Counted from the first letter of the stretch, positions 50,529-59,452 are shown. The stretch: 64,000 bases of DNA from Streptomyces sp. WMMB303 (GCF_029351045.1 NZ_JARKIN010000001.1:5921001-5985000), one strand, 5' to 3'. The notes: generated by a model not told the origin, from the letters alone. Translations and numbers: made by a program.

Positions 50529-52133
50529 ATGTCCTCGCCCAGCCCCGACATCGACGACCTCGACATCCACACCACCGCGGGCAAGCTCGCGGACTTCGAG
50601 CAGCGCACGGCGGAGGCCGTGCACGCGGGCTCGGAGCGTGCGGTGGAGAAGCAGCACGCCAAGGGGAAACTGACCGCCCGGGAGCGGGTGGAACTCCTGC
50701 TCGACGAGGGGTCGTTCACCGAGCTGGACGAGTTCGCGCGGCACCGCTCGACCAACTTCGGGCTGGAGAAGAACCGCCCGTACGGAGACGGCGTGGTCAC
50801 CGGCTACGGCACCGTCGACGGCCGCCCGGTGTGCGTCTTCTCGCAGGACTTCACCATCTTCGGCGGCGCCCTCGGCGAGGTCTACGGCGAGAAGATCGTG
50901 AAGGTCATGGACTTCGCGCTGAAGACCGGCTGCCCGGTCGTGGGCATCAACGACGGCGGCGGCGCCCGGATCCAGGAGGGGGTGGCGGCGCTCGGCCTGT
51001 TCGCGGAGATCTTCCGCCGCAACACCCATGCCTCCGGGGTGATCCCGCAGATCTCCCTGGTCCTGGGCCCGTGTGCGGGCGGCGCGGTCTACTCGCCCGC
51101 GATCACGGACTTCACGGTGATGGTCGACCAGACCTCGCACATGTTCATCACCGGGCCGGACGTGATCAAGACGGTCACCGGTGAGGACGTCGGCTTCGAG
51201 GAGCTGGGCGGCGCCCGCACGCACAACGCGACCTCGGGTGTGGCGCACCACATGGCGGGGGACGAGAAGGACGCCATCGAGTACGTCAAGGCGCTGCTGT
51301 CCTACCTGCCCTCCAACAATCTCTCCGAGCCGCCCGGCTATCCGGAGGAGGCGGACCTGGAGACCTCCGAGGAGGACCGGGAGCTGGACGCCCTGATCCC
51401 GGACTCGGCGAACCAGCCCTACGACATGCACACCGTCGTCGAGCACGTGCTGGACGACAACGAGTTCCTGGAGACGCAGGCGCTGTTCGCGCCGAACATC
51501 GTCACCGGGTTCGGCCGCGTCGAGGGCCGCCCGGTGGGGGTGGTCGCCAACCAGCCGCTGCAGTTCGCCGGCTGCCTCAACATCGACGCGAGCGAGAAGG
51601 CGGCGCGCTTCGTGCGCACCTGCGACTCGTTCAACATCCCCGTGCTCACCTTCGTGGACGTCCCCGGCTTCCTGCCGGGCACGGACCAGGAGTACGACGG
51701 GATCATCCGGCGCGGCGCCAAGCTGATCTACGCCTACGCGGAGGCGACGGTGCCGCTGATCACGGTGATCACCCGGAAGGCGTTCGGCGGCGCCTACGAC
51801 GTGATGGGCTCCAAGCACCTGGGCGCCGACCTCAACTTCGCCTGGCCGACGGCGCAGATCGCGGTGATGGGCGCGCAGGGCGCGGTCAACATCCTGCACC
51901 GCAAGAAGCTGGCCGGCGCCGGTAGCCCCGAGCAGACCGAGGAGCTGCGCGCCCAGCTCACCCAGGAGTACGAGGACGCGCTGCTGAATCCGTACGTGGC
52001 GGCCGAGCGCGGCTACGTGGACGCGGTGATCCGCCCGGCGGAGACCCGCCGCCACATCACCCGCGGCCTGCGCACGCTGCGCAGCAAGCGGGAGCAGCTC
52101 CCGCCGAAGAAGCACGGCAACATCCCGCTGTGA
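50529..52133 (+). CDS. pccB: Propionyl-CoA carboxylase beta subunit
   Basis: Protein of 534 residues; ATG seven bases after AAGGAG. Carboxyltransferase subunit that moves CO2 from carboxybiotin to acyl-CoA, making methylmalonyl-CoA for polyketides and odd-chain metabolism. Two crotonase-like halves, with oxyanion holes at GGGARIQEG and AFGGAYDVMGS. Asp424 in GGAYDVM corresponds to the residue known in S. coelicolor PccB (Asp422) to favour propionyl-CoA over acetyl-CoA. The epsilon subunit gene follows after ten bases; the biotinylated alpha subunit is encoded at 54260. Confidence 0.96.
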   Translation: MSSPSPDIDDLDIHTTAGKLADFEQRTAEAVHAGSERAVEKQHAKGKLTARERVELLLDEGSFTELDEFARHRSTNFGLEKNRPYGDGVVTGYGTVDGRPVCVFSQDFTIFGGALGEVYGEKIVKVMDFALKTGCPVVGINDGGGARIQEGVAALGLFAEIFRRNTHASGVIPQISLVLGPCAGGAVYSPAITDFTVMVDQTSHMFITGPDVIKTVTGEDVGFEELGGARTHNATSGVAHHMAGDEKDAIEYVKALLSYLPSNNLSEPPGYPEEADLETSEEDRELDALIPDSANQPYDMHTVVEHVLDDNEFLETQALFAPNIVTGFGRVEGRPVGVVANQPLQFAGCLNIDASEKAARFVRTCDSFNIPVLTFVDVPGFLPGTDQEYDGIIRRGAKLIYAYAEATVPLITVITRKAFGGAYDVMGSKHLGADLNFAWPTAQIAVMGAQGAVNILHRKKLAGAGSPEQTEELRAQLTQEYEDALLNPYVAAERGYVDAVIRPAETRRHITRGLRTLRSKREQLPPKKHGNIPL

Positions 52134-52143
52134 GGAGAGTGCG

Positions 52144-52413
52144 ATGACGACGGAGTCCGTCGAGACCGCCCCGCGGGGCGCAGCCGAGGGCAACGCCGGG
52201 GACGAGCCGTCCATCCGGGTGGTCCGGGGCAACCCCACTCCCGAGGAGTTGGCGGCGGCGCTGGCGGTGGTGCGGGTGCGGGCCGGCGCCGTGCCGGCCG
52301 AGGCGCCGCGGCGGGCGGTGCCCAGCGCCTGGTCCGACCCGGCCCGTACGGTGCCCGGCCCGCCGCCGGCTCCGGGGCCGGAGGCCTGGCGCCGCACCTT
52401 CTGGGCCGGCTGA
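52144..52413 (+). CDS. pccE: Acyl-CoA carboxylase epsilon subunit
   Basis: Protein of 89 residues; ATG after GAGGAGAGTGCG. The only recognisable features are IRVVRGNPTPEELAAALAVV, the conserved core of actinobacterial epsilon subunits, and the terminal WRRTFWAG. These small proteins bind and activate the alpha/beta carboxylase complex. It is directly downstream of pccB and surely co-transcribed. Confidence 0.93.
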   Translation: MTTESVETAPRGAAEGNAGDEPSIRVVRGNPTPEELAAALAVVRVRAGAVPAEAPRRAVPSAWSDPARTVPGPPPAPGPEAWRRTFWAG

Positions 52414-52446
52414 CCGGTCGCGCACGCCCGCCGGCGTGCCGCGCGT

Positions 52447-52484
52447 GCGCCCGCGCCTGAGTACGCGTACTCAGGCGCGGGCGC
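52447..52484. repeat. Perfect 38-bp palindrome
   Basis: 19 bases on each side of a centre at 52465/52466 with core CCTGAGTACGCGTACTCAGG (52456-52475) and no spacer. It lies 33 bases after the pccE stop and 24 before the next start. As RNA it would make a long hairpin terminator; as DNA it is an ideal operator. Confidence 0.9.
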
Positions 52485-52507
52485 GGTGGTGCGGCCACCA
52501 TGGGCGG

Positions 52508-52645
52508 ATGCTGTGGTCCGACCCCCGAGACGAGCCGCCGCCGGACATCCGCAGGACCCAGGAGAAGGTGCACCGCCTCGGCTGGGTACTGCTCGTGGTC
52601 ACCGCGGTGGTGATGATGCTGCTGTTGTCGGTCACCTACTCGTAG
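52508..52645 (+). CDS. Small single-span membrane protein
   Basis: Protein of 45 residues: MLWSDPRDEPPPDIRRTQEKVHRLGW, then a C-terminal transmembrane helix of about 18 residues (VLLVVTAVVMMLLLSVTY) ending at the membrane. The ribosome site is weak. The charge pattern and codon bias look genuine, and small membrane proteins between pccE and maf are familiar in Streptomyces. Role unknown. Confidence 0.65.
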   Translation: MLWSDPRDEPPPDIRRTQEKVHRLGWVLLVVTAVVMMLLLSVTYS

Positions 52646-52729
52646 GCGTTCCCGGTCTCCCCGGTCTCCTGGGCCTCCCCGGCCTCCCTGGACGCGGGCG
52701 CCCCCGCCGTACCCGGTCCGGCGACTCCT

Positions 52730-52735
52730 TACGAT
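52730..52735 (+). promoter_or_regulatory. -10 box of leaderless maf transcript
   Basis: TACGAT seven bases before the ATG at 52743, no ribosome site. Confidence 0.5.
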
Positions 52736-52742
52736 GGCCCGC

Positions 52743-53357
52743 ATGAACTCACCGCGTCTTGTGCTGGCCTCCGCCTCCCCCGCCCGTCTCGCGCTGCTGC
52801 GGCAGGCCGGGATGGCGCCCGAGGTGGTCGTCAGCGGGGTGGACGAGGACGCGCTCGACGCGCCGACGCCCTCCGAACTGGCCCGGGTGCTGGCCGAGGC
52901 CAAGGCCGCGGCGGTCGCCGCGCGGGCCGAGGCCGCCGAGGCGCTGGTCGTCGGCTGCGACTCGGTGCTGGAGCTGGACGGGCTGCCGCTGGGCAAGCCC
53001 GCCGACGCGGCGGAGGCGACGGCCCGCTGGCGGGACATGCGCGGCCGCTCCGGGGTGCTGCACACCGGGCACTGCGTCGTGGACACCCGCGCGGCCGCGG
53101 AGGGCGCGCGCCGCTCGGTGACGACCTCGACGACGGTGCACTTCGGGCGGCCCTCCGACGCGGAGGTCGCGGCCTACGTCGGCAGCGGCGAACCGCTCCA
53201 CGTGGCGGGCGCGTTCACGCTCGACGGCCGCTCCGGGCCGTTCGTGGACGGTATCGAGGGCGACCACGGCAATGTGCTCGGGCTCTCCCTGCCCACGCTG
53301 CGCAGGCTGTTGGGCGAGCTGGGCGTCGCCGTCACGGACCTGTGGGCTCCGCGCTGA
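52743..53357 (+). CDS. maf: Maf-type nucleoside triphosphate pyrophosphatase
   Basis: Protein of 204 residues of the Maf/HAM1-like fold, which hydrolyses dTTP, UTP or modified nucleotides to the monophosphate. Signature LASASPARLALLRQAG at the N-terminus, followed by GCDSVLELDG and GKP-ADAAEA and the C-terminal IEGDHGNVLGLSLP block. ATG 52743 is preferred over the upstream ATG at 52734 because a TACGAT box lies seven bases before it. Its last 26 bases overlap the convergent membrane protein gene. Confidence 0.92.
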   Translation: MNSPRLVLASASPARLALLRQAGMAPEVVVSGVDEDALDAPTPSELARVLAEAKAAAVAARAEAAEALVVGCDSVLELDGLPLGKPADAAEATARWRDMRGRSGVLHTGHCVVDTRAAAEGARRSVTTSTTVHFGRPSDAEVAAYVGSGEPLHVAGAFTLDGRSGPFVDGIEGDHGNVLGLSLPTLRRLLGELGVAVTDLWAPR

Positions 53358-53835
53358 CGCCGGCGCCGGTCCCGTCGCCGGGGCGCTCATCGGTCCCGTC
53401 GCCGGGGTGTCCGGCGGGGCGCCCGGCCGGCTGGGCCATCGCCTCGCCGTACCAGGTCAACGACCAGACGATGAGGCCCAGGACGCTCACCATCAGCGCG
53501 AACGCCAGCCAGCCGACGAGGCCGACGCAGAAGGCGCCGAGCACCCCGTGCACCACCGCGCAACTGATCAGCACGATGCGCCAGAAGCCGCGCGGCGGTA
53601 CGTCACGTATCGCCGTCCGCAGGAGGATCAGCGCGCAGCCGAGCAGATAGCCGCCGACCAGCACGGCGCCGATCACCGCGGAGATCGTCATGGCGCGCGG
53701 TTCGATACCGGCCAGGGACATCTGCTGGGCGTCCGCGACCTTGCCCAGGAAGAGATTGAGCCCCACGAGCACGGCTGCTTCCATCGTGAGCACCAACGCG
53801 GTCACCGCGGCCACTGCCCGTCTGCGCCCTGCCAC
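53332..53835 (-). CDS. Four-span membrane protein
   Basis: Protein of 167 residues; GTG start near GAGGTGGCGGA. Four hydrophobic segments (about residues 8-30, 50-72, 85-105 and 110-130) with short loops, then a Gly/Pro/Asp-rich cytoplasmic tail. No family is certain. The tail-encoding end overlaps the maf 3' end convergently. Confidence 0.8.
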   Translation of the reverse strand: MAGRRRAVAAVTALVLTMEAAVLVGLNLFLGKVADAQQMSLAGIEPRAMTISAVIGAVLVGGYLLGCALILLRTAIRDVPPRGFWRIVLISCAVVHGVLGAFCVGLVGWLAFALMVSVLGLIVWSLTWYGEAMAQPAGRPAGHPGDGTDERPGDGTGAGVSAEPTGP

Positions 53836-54259
53836 TCCGCCACCTCTTCCGTCGCCTGCATCTTCGGTGCGCCGACGGTCACTTGACGGCCGTCCCGCCC
53901 GACACGGTTCCGCTGCGCGCTGCGTGTTACTCCAGGTACGTGCTCTTGGCAGGGCGAACGCTACTCACGGGTACAAGCCGGGGCAAGAGAATCGACGCAA
54001 AGCAAAAATTACGTCTATGAGTCGTAGGGACCCCACAAAGACGACGCGCTCAGGCGCACGACTCCGACAGAGAGCTAGCCCACATGCCCGAGGCGCACAT
54101 TCCACCGCCGAATGCGGCGTACCGTGGGACAACGAGGGGAGATCCGGTCCTGCGTGACCCACGGGTGACACTCCGTGTGGGCAAGCTCACCCCCCTTGGC
54201 GGCTCGGCGTCAGGTGTCGCCTGTACCTAAACTCAGGTTGTTCCAAGGAGGGAGCCATC
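53836..54259. other. Promoter gap upstream of accA2
   Basis: 424 bases without a supported gene between divergent units. A low-GC patch around 53985-54025 (AATCGACGCAAAG...AAAAATTACG) is the most AT-rich stretch nearby and probably contains a promoter. TAAACT at 54228-54233 is a plausible -10 for accA2. A plus-strand ATG frame at 54017 has no ribosome site and is not supported. Confidence 0.5.
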
Positions 54260-56044
54260 GTGCGCAAGGTGCTCATCGCCAACCGCGGCGAAATCGCCGT
54301 CCGCGTCGCCCGCGCGTGCCGGGATGCGGGAATCGCGAGTGTCGCCGTCTATGCCGAGCCGGACCGGGACGCGCTGCACGTCCGCGTGGCCGACGAGGCA
54401 TTCGCCCTGGGCGGTGACACCCCGGCGGCGAGCTATCTGGATGTCAGCAAAGTACTGAAAGCGGCCGCCGACTCGGGAGCCGACGCCGTCCACCCCGGCT
54501 ACGGATTCCTCTCCGAGAACGCCGAGTTCGCGCAGGCGGTGCTCGACGCGGGCCTCAACTGGATCGGCCCGCCCCCGCAGGCCATCCGCGATCTGGGCGA
54601 CAAGGTCGCCGCGCGGCACATCGCGCAGCGCGCGGGCGCCCCGCTGGTCGCGGGCACCAAGGACCCGGTCTCCGGCGCGGAGGAGGTCGTCGCCTTCGCC
54701 GAGGAGCACGGCCTGCCCATCGCCATCAAGGCCGCCTTCGGCGGCGGCGGGCGCGGGCTGAAGGTGGCCCGCACCCTGGAGGAGGTCCCCGAGCTGTACG
54801 ACTCGGCGGTCCGCGAGGCCGTGGCCGCCTTCGGCCGCGGCGAGTGCTTCGTGGAGCGCTATCTGGACCGGCCCCGGCACGTGGAGACGCAGTGCCTGGC
54901 CGACAAGCACGGCAACGTGGTGGTCGTCTCCACCCGCGACTGCTCTCTCCAGCGCCGCCACCAGAAGCTCGTCGAGGAGGCCCCGGCCCCGTATCTGACG
55001 GACGAGCAGAACGCCGAGCTGTACCGCGCGTCCAAGGCCATCCTCCGCGAGGCGGGCTACGAGGGCGCGGGCACCTGCGAGTTCCTCGTCGGCCAGGACG
55101 GCACGATCTCCTTCCTGGAGGTCAACACCCGCCTCCAGGTGGAGCACCCGGTCACCGAGGAGGTCACCGGGATCGACCTGGTCCGCGAGATGTTCCGGAT
55201 CGCCGACGGCGAGAAGCTGGGGTACGACGACCCGCCGCTGCGCGGTCACTCCTTCGAGTTCCGGATCAACGGCGAGGACCCGGGCCGCAACTTCCTTCCG
55301 GCGCCCGGCACCGTCACCACGTTCGCGCCGCCCAGCGGTCCCGGCGTACGGCTGGACGCGGGCGTCGAGTCCGGCTCGGTGATCGGTCCGGCGTGGGACT
55401 CGCTGCTCGCCAAGCTGATCGTCTCCGGCGCCACCCGGCAGCAGGCGCTCCAGCGCGCGGCCCGTGCGCTGGACGAGTTCGAGGTCACCGGCATGGCCAC
55501 CGCACTGCCCTTTCACCGCACGGTGGTCCGGGACGCGGCGTTCGCGCCCGAGGTGAGCGGCCGCGAGGGTGAGCCGTTCGACGTCCACACCCGGTGGATC
55601 GAGACGGAGTTCGTCAACGACCTCAAGCCGTTCTCGGCGCCCGCCCCCGGCGAGGCCGAGGAGGACGACGCCGCGGGGCGCGAGACCGTCGTCGTCGAGG
55701 TCGGCGGCAAGCGGCTGGAGGTCTCCCTGCCCTCCTCGCTGGGCATGCCGCTGGCGCGGGCCGCGGTCGAGGGCGGTGCCCGCAAGCCGCGGCGCAAGGC
55801 CGCCAAGAAGTCCGGCACCGCCGTCTCCGGCGACGCGCTCGCCTCCCCCATGCAGGGCACCATCGTCAAGGTGGCCGTGGAGGAGGGCCAGCAGGTCGAG
55901 GAGGGCGAGCTCGTCATCGTCCTGGAGGCGATGAAGATGGAGCAGCCGCTGAACGCGCACCGCGCCGGTACCGTCAAGGACCTCAACGCGGAGATCGGTG
56001 CCGCGGTCACCGCGGGCGGCGTCATCTGCGAGATCAAGGACTGA
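54260..56044 (+). CDS. accA2: Biotinylated acyl-CoA carboxylase alpha subunit (biotin carboxylase plus BCCP)
   Basis: Protein of 594 residues; GTG after AAGGAGGGAGCCATC. Biotin carboxylase with ATP-grasp (residues 1-450): VLIANRGEIAVRVARA, FGGGGRGLK, EVNTRLQVEHPVTEE. A linker of about 60 residues and a C-terminal biotinyl domain with VLEAMKME, biotin attached at Lys559. Shared alpha subunit for acetyl- and propionyl-CoA carboxylases in Streptomyces; partners here would be PccB/PccE. BirA at 49511 would modify it. Confidence 0.96.
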   Translation: MRKVLIANRGEIAVRVARACRDAGIASVAVYAEPDRDALHVRVADEAFALGGDTPAASYLDVSKVLKAAADSGADAVHPGYGFLSENAEFAQAVLDAGLNWIGPPPQAIRDLGDKVAARHIAQRAGAPLVAGTKDPVSGAEEVVAFAEEHGLPIAIKAAFGGGGRGLKVARTLEEVPELYDSAVREAVAAFGRGECFVERYLDRPRHVETQCLADKHGNVVVVSTRDCSLQRRHQKLVEEAPAPYLTDEQNAELYRASKAILREAGYEGAGTCEFLVGQDGTISFLEVNTRLQVEHPVTEEVTGIDLVREMFRIADGEKLGYDDPPLRGHSFEFRINGEDPGRNFLPAPGTVTTFAPPSGPGVRLDAGVESGSVIGPAWDSLLAKLIVSGATRQQALQRAARALDEFEVTGMATALPFHRTVVRDAAFAPEVSGREGEPFDVHTRWIETEFVNDLKPFSAPAPGEAEEDDAAGRETVVVEVGGKRLEVSLPSSLGMPLARAAVEGGARKPRRKAAKKSGTAVSGDALASPMQGTIVKVAVEEGQQVEEGELVIVLEAMKMEQPLNAHRAGTVKDLNAEIGAAVTAGGVICEIKD

Positions 56045-56070
56045 CCCGGACCGGCCCCGGATCCGCACGC

Positions 56071-56110
56071 CGCGCCCGCCGCCGGAGGTACGCCTCCGGC
56101 GGCGGGCGCG
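56071..56110. terminator. Bidirectional hairpin terminator
   Basis: Perfect 18-bp inverted repeat (56071-56088 and 56093-56110) with loop TACG, between convergent accA2 and DeoR-family genes. Confidence 0.9.
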
Positions 56111-56126
56111 TCATGTGCGCGGCCGG

Positions 56127-57128
56127 TCAGCGGCGCCTGGGTGCCATGTCCGCCACCCGGGGCGGCGCCGCGGCCGCCGGTGCGGACCGCAGATGGCCGG
56201 GAGGTGGGCCGCCCGGCGCACCCGCGGACGGTCCCGGGTGGTTGTGGTTTCCGGGGTGGCCGCCGGAGTGGTTTCCGCCCTGCGGCGCCGCCCTGCGGGG
56301 CGTGGGCATCGGCACCTCGGGGCGGCCCCGCTCCGGACCGGCGGACGGCGTCCCGGCGACGGCCACCTGGACGCCCCGGTCGGCGAGGGCCTGCAGTTCG
56401 GTCTCCGCACGGTCGTCGTGCGGCGGGGGCTCGTCCGTCACCAGCCGGGTGATCACGTCGGTGGGCACCGTCTGGAACATCGTGTCGGCACCCAGCTTGG
56501 TGTGGTCGGCCAGCACCACCACCTCCCCGGCCGCCTGCACCAGGGCCCGGTCCACGCTCGCGGAGAGCATGTTGGAGGTGGACAGCCCGCGCTCGGCGGT
56601 CAGCCCACTGCCGGACAGGAAGGCCCGGGAGACCCGCAGCCCCTGCAGGGACTGCTCGGCACCGCTGCCGACCAGCGCGTAGTTGGAGCCGCGCAGGGTG
56701 CCTCCGGTCATCACCACCTCCACCCGGTTGGCGTGCGCGAGCGCCTGGGCCACCAGCAGCGAGTTGGTGACCACCGTCAGGCCGGGCACTCTCGCGAGCC
56801 GGCGCGCCAGCTCCTGCGTCGTCGTCCCGGCTCCGACGACGACGGCCTCGCCCTCCGAGACGAGGCCCGCGGCCAGATCGGCGATCGCCGTCTTCTCCGC
56901 GGTGGACAGGTGGGATTTCTGGGGGAAGCCGGATTCCCGGGTGAAGCCTCCCGGCAGCACGGCTCCGCCGTGACGGCGGTCGAGGAGCCCTTCGGCCTCC
57001 AGCGCCCGTACGTCACGGCGCACGGTCACCTCGGAGGTCTGGACTACGCGGGCCAGCTCACGGAGCGAGACTGCTCCGTTCGCTCGCACCATTTCTAGGA
57101 TCAATTGACGACGTTCCGCAGCGAACAC
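56127..57128 (-). CDS. DeoR/GlpR family transcriptional regulator
   Basis: Protein of 333 residues. N-terminal winged helix: ERRQLILEMVRANGAVSLRELARVVQTSEVTVRRDVRALEAEGLLDRRHGGA, the DeoR signature, then a sugar-phosphate isomerase-like sensor domain with VVGAGTTTQELA and the SGSGLTAERGLST loop. A 75-residue Gly/Pro/His-rich tail (GGNHSGGHPGNHNHPG) is unusual. Such regulators sense phosphorylated sugars; nearby purine nucleoside phosphorylase would make sugar phosphates. GTG start is seven bases after TACTGT without a ribosome site. Confidence 0.9.
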   Translation of the reverse strand: MFAAERRQLILEMVRANGAVSLRELARVVQTSEVTVRRDVRALEAEGLLDRRHGGAVLPGGFTRESGFPQKSHLSTAEKTAIADLAAGLVSEGEAVVVGAGTTTQELARRLARVPGLTVVTNSLLVAQALAHANRVEVVMTGGTLRGSNYALVGSGAEQSLQGLRVSRAFLSGSGLTAERGLSTSNMLSASVDRALVQAAGEVVVLADHTKLGADTMFQTVPTDVITRLVTDEPPPHDDRAETELQALADRGVQVAVAGTPSAGPERGRPEVPMPTPRRAAPQGGNHSGGHPGNHNHPGPSAGAPGGPPPGHLRSAPAAAAPPRVADMAPRRR

Positions 57129-57135
57129 GAAACTG

Positions 57136-57141
57136 ACAGTA
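57136..57141 (-). promoter_or_regulatory. -10 box of leaderless DeoR-family transcript
   Basis: TACTGT on the minus strand, seven bases before the GTG start. Confidence 0.5.
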
Positions 57142-57272
57142 ACCCCAACGACCGTCTGGTTTCAGCGCTATCCGCCGATTAACAGAAGTTGTCCGTCCAG
57201 CGTCCCCGAATGTGGTATGGCGGACTGTTCGGGACTGCGGCGCCCCGGCAGGCACCCCGCTTCCGCCCCGGT

Positions 57273-58742
57273 TCAGTGCAGTTCGGTCATCTTGCGGGTG
57301 TGCAACTGACGGGCGACCTCGGCGATCGAGCCGGTCAGCGAGGGGTACACGGTGAACGTATTGGCGATCTGCTCCACGGTCAGATTGTTGTCAACCGCGA
57401 TCGAGATCGGATGGATCAGTTCGCTGGCCCGCGGCGAGACGACCACCCCGCCCACGATGATCCCGGTACCGGGGCGGCAGAACAGCTTCACGAAGCCGTC
57501 CCGGATGCCCTGCATCTTGGCCCGCGGGTTGCGCAGCAGCGGAAGCTTCACGACGCGGGCCTCGATGGCCCCCTTGTCGACGTCCGCCTGGCTGTAGCCG
57601 ACCGTCGCGATCTCCGGGTCGGTGAAGACGTTCGCGGAGACCGTCCGCAGATCGAGCGGGTTCACCGCGTCGCCGAGGAAGTGGTACATCGCGATCCGGC
57701 CCTGCATCGCCGCGACGGACGCGAGCGCGAGGACACCGGTGCAGTCGCCCGCGGCGTAGACACCCGGGGCCGAGGTGCGCGAGACCTTGTCGGTCCAGAT
57801 GTGCCCCGAGTCCTTGAGCCGGACCCCGGCCTCCTCCAGCCCCATGTCCGAGGTGTTGGGGATGGCCCCGACCGCCACCAGGCAGTGCGTACCGGTGATC
57901 TTCCGGCCGTCCTGGAGCGTGACCTCGACCCGGTCCCCGTCCGGCTTCGGCTCGCCCCCGGCCGCGGCCACCCGCTGCGCCGAGGCGGCCCGCGAGCGGC
58001 TCATCACGTTCATCCCGCGGCGCCGGAAGACGTCCTCCAGCACCGCCGCCGCGTCCGGGTCCTCGCCCGGCAGCACCCGGTCCCGCGAGGAGACCAGGGT
58101 GACCTGCGAGCCCAGCGCCTGGTAGGCGCCCGCGAACTCGGCCCCGGTCACACCGGAGCCGATGACGATCAGCTCCTCGGGCTGCTCCTGGAGGTCGTAG
58201 AGCTGTGTCCAGTTCAGGATGCGCTCGCCGTCCGGGCGCGCGTCCGGGATCTCCCGCGGGTGGCCGCCGGTGGCGACCAGCACCGCGTCCGCCGTGAGCT
58301 GCTCCTGGCTGCCGTCCGCCGCGGTGACCGTCACGACGCGGGAGCCGTCCGGGGCCTGGCCGGGCTCCAGCCTGGCGCGGCCGCGCACCACCCGGCCGCC
58401 CGCCCGGGTGACCGAGGCCGTGATGTCGTGGGACTGGGCCAGCGCGAGCCGCTTGACCCGCCGGTTGACCTTGCGGATGTCGACCCCGACCACGCGCGCC
58501 GGATCGTCCGGGTCGTGGGTGGTGTCCTCCACCCGGATGCCCAGCTCCTCGTACGAGGAGTCGAAGTTGGTCATCACCTCGGCCGTGGCGATCAACGTCT
58601 TGGACGGCACGCAGTCGGTGAGCACCGACGCACCGCCGAGGCCGTCGCAGTCGACGACGGAGACTTCCGCGCCGAGTTGCGCCGCCACCAGCGCCGCTTC
58701 GTATCCGCCAGGGCCACCACCGATGATCACGATCCGAGTCAC
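57273..58742 (-). CDS. Flavoprotein disulfide reductase family NAD(P)H:quinone reductase (LpdA-type)
   Basis: Protein of 489 residues. FAD Rossmann motif VIIGGGPGGYEAALVAA, NAD(P) motif VIGSGVTGAEFAGAY, FAD-binding TSAPGVYAAGDCTGV, and a C-terminal dimerisation domain. The redox region reads GGASVLTDCVPSK: Ser39 replaces the first cysteine and only Cys44 remains, so a dithiol/disulfide cycle cannot operate. This matches mycobacterial LpdA (Rv3303c), which is not a lipoamide dehydrogenase but reduces quinones. GTG at 58742 is preferred to an ATG three codons upstream. Confidence 0.9.
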   Translation of the reverse strand: MTRIVIIGGGPGGYEAALVAAQLGAEVSVVDCDGLGGASVLTDCVPSKTLIATAEVMTNFDSSYEELGIRVEDTTHDPDDPARVVGVDIRKVNRRVKRLALAQSHDITASVTRAGGRVVRGRARLEPGQAPDGSRVVTVTAADGSQEQLTADAVLVATGGHPREIPDARPDGERILNWTQLYDLQEQPEELIVIGSGVTGAEFAGAYQALGSQVTLVSSRDRVLPGEDPDAAAVLEDVFRRRGMNVMSRSRAASAQRVAAAGGEPKPDGDRVEVTLQDGRKITGTHCLVAVGAIPNTSDMGLEEAGVRLKDSGHIWTDKVSRTSAPGVYAAGDCTGVLALASVAAMQGRIAMYHFLGDAVNPLDLRTVSANVFTDPEIATVGYSQADVDKGAIEARVVKLPLLRNPRAKMQGIRDGFVKLFCRPGTGIIVGGVVVSPRASELIHPISIAVDNNLTVEQIANTFTVYPSLTGSIAEVARQLHTRKMTELH

Positions 58743-58894
58743 ATGCCCCATTGTCCCGCACCCGTCAGGTCCGGACCCGCCGGGGGGCTCCCTCCCCGCG
58801 CCGGTCCGGCGCCCCGGCGGGTCCGCGCTCCGGCCGCACCGCCCGGCCCACGGGGCGCGGCCGCGGGAGACGCCCCTCCCGTGAGGGCCCCCGT

Positions 58895-58900
58895 TACCCT
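58895..58900 (+). promoter_or_regulatory. -10 box of leaderless GGCT-like gene
   Basis: TACCCT then CG, six bases before the ATG at 58907, no ribosome site. Confidence 0.55.
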
Positions 58901-58906
58901 CGTGGG

Positions 58907-59344
58907 ATGTCGCTCTACGCCGCCTACGCCGGCAACCTCGACGCCCGCCTGATGGCCCGCCGCGCCCCGCATTCCCCCCTCCGCGGCACCGGCTGGCTCA
59001 CCGACTGGCGGCTCACCTTCGGTGGCGAGCACATGGGCTGGGACGGCGCGCTGGCCACCCTCGTGGAGGCGCCGCGCTCCCAGATCTTCGTCGCGCTGTA
59101 CGACATCGCGCCGATGGACGAGGACTCGATGGACCGCTGGGAGGGCGTCGGTCTGGACATATACCGGCGGATGCGGGTGCGGGTGCACACCCTGGAGGGT
59201 GAGGAGCCGGCCTGGTGCTACGTCCTCAACGGCTACGAGGGCGGCCTGCCCTCGGCCCGCTATCTGGGGGACATCGCCGACGCCGCGGAGTCCGCCGGTG
59301 CCCCGCACGACTACGTCATGGAGCTCCGCAAACGACCGTGCTAG
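58907..59344 (+). CDS. Gamma-glutamylcyclotransferase-like protein
   Basis: Protein of 145 residues of the GGCT/BtrG-like beta-barrel fold. It opens with LYAAYAGNLDARLM, the family YxxYGSNL-type motif here as YAAYAGNL, and contains FVALYDIAPMDEDSMDRWEGVG, where members place the catalytic acid. Known relatives cyclise gamma-glutamyl amines to 5-oxoproline; activity here is inferred. Divergent from the flavoprotein gene and leaderless by appearance. Confidence 0.85.
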   Translation: MSLYAAYAGNLDARLMARRAPHSPLRGTGWLTDWRLTFGGEHMGWDGALATLVEAPRSQIFVALYDIAPMDEDSMDRWEGVGLDIYRRMRVRVHTLEGEEPAWCYVLNGYEGGLPSARYLGDIADAAESAGAPHDYVMELRKRPC

Positions 59345-59452
59345 CGGCGGAACGCTAGCGTCGCGGGCCGACAGAATCTCCACACGCGCCCCGCCCGCTC
59401 CTCCCGTCGCCCGTGTGTTCGTCCGGACTTGCGGACGAGTTGCGCCGCGCGT

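Noticed and set aside
54017..54157. Plus-strand ATG frame in the low-GC patch before accA2
   Set aside because: No ribosome binding site and no protein-like features; the AT-rich patch is better explained as promoter DNA.
53965..54171. Minus-strand 68-codon frame upstream of accA2
   Set aside because: No ribosome site, Pro/Arg/Ser-rich random composition, and it would overlap the probable accA2 promoter.
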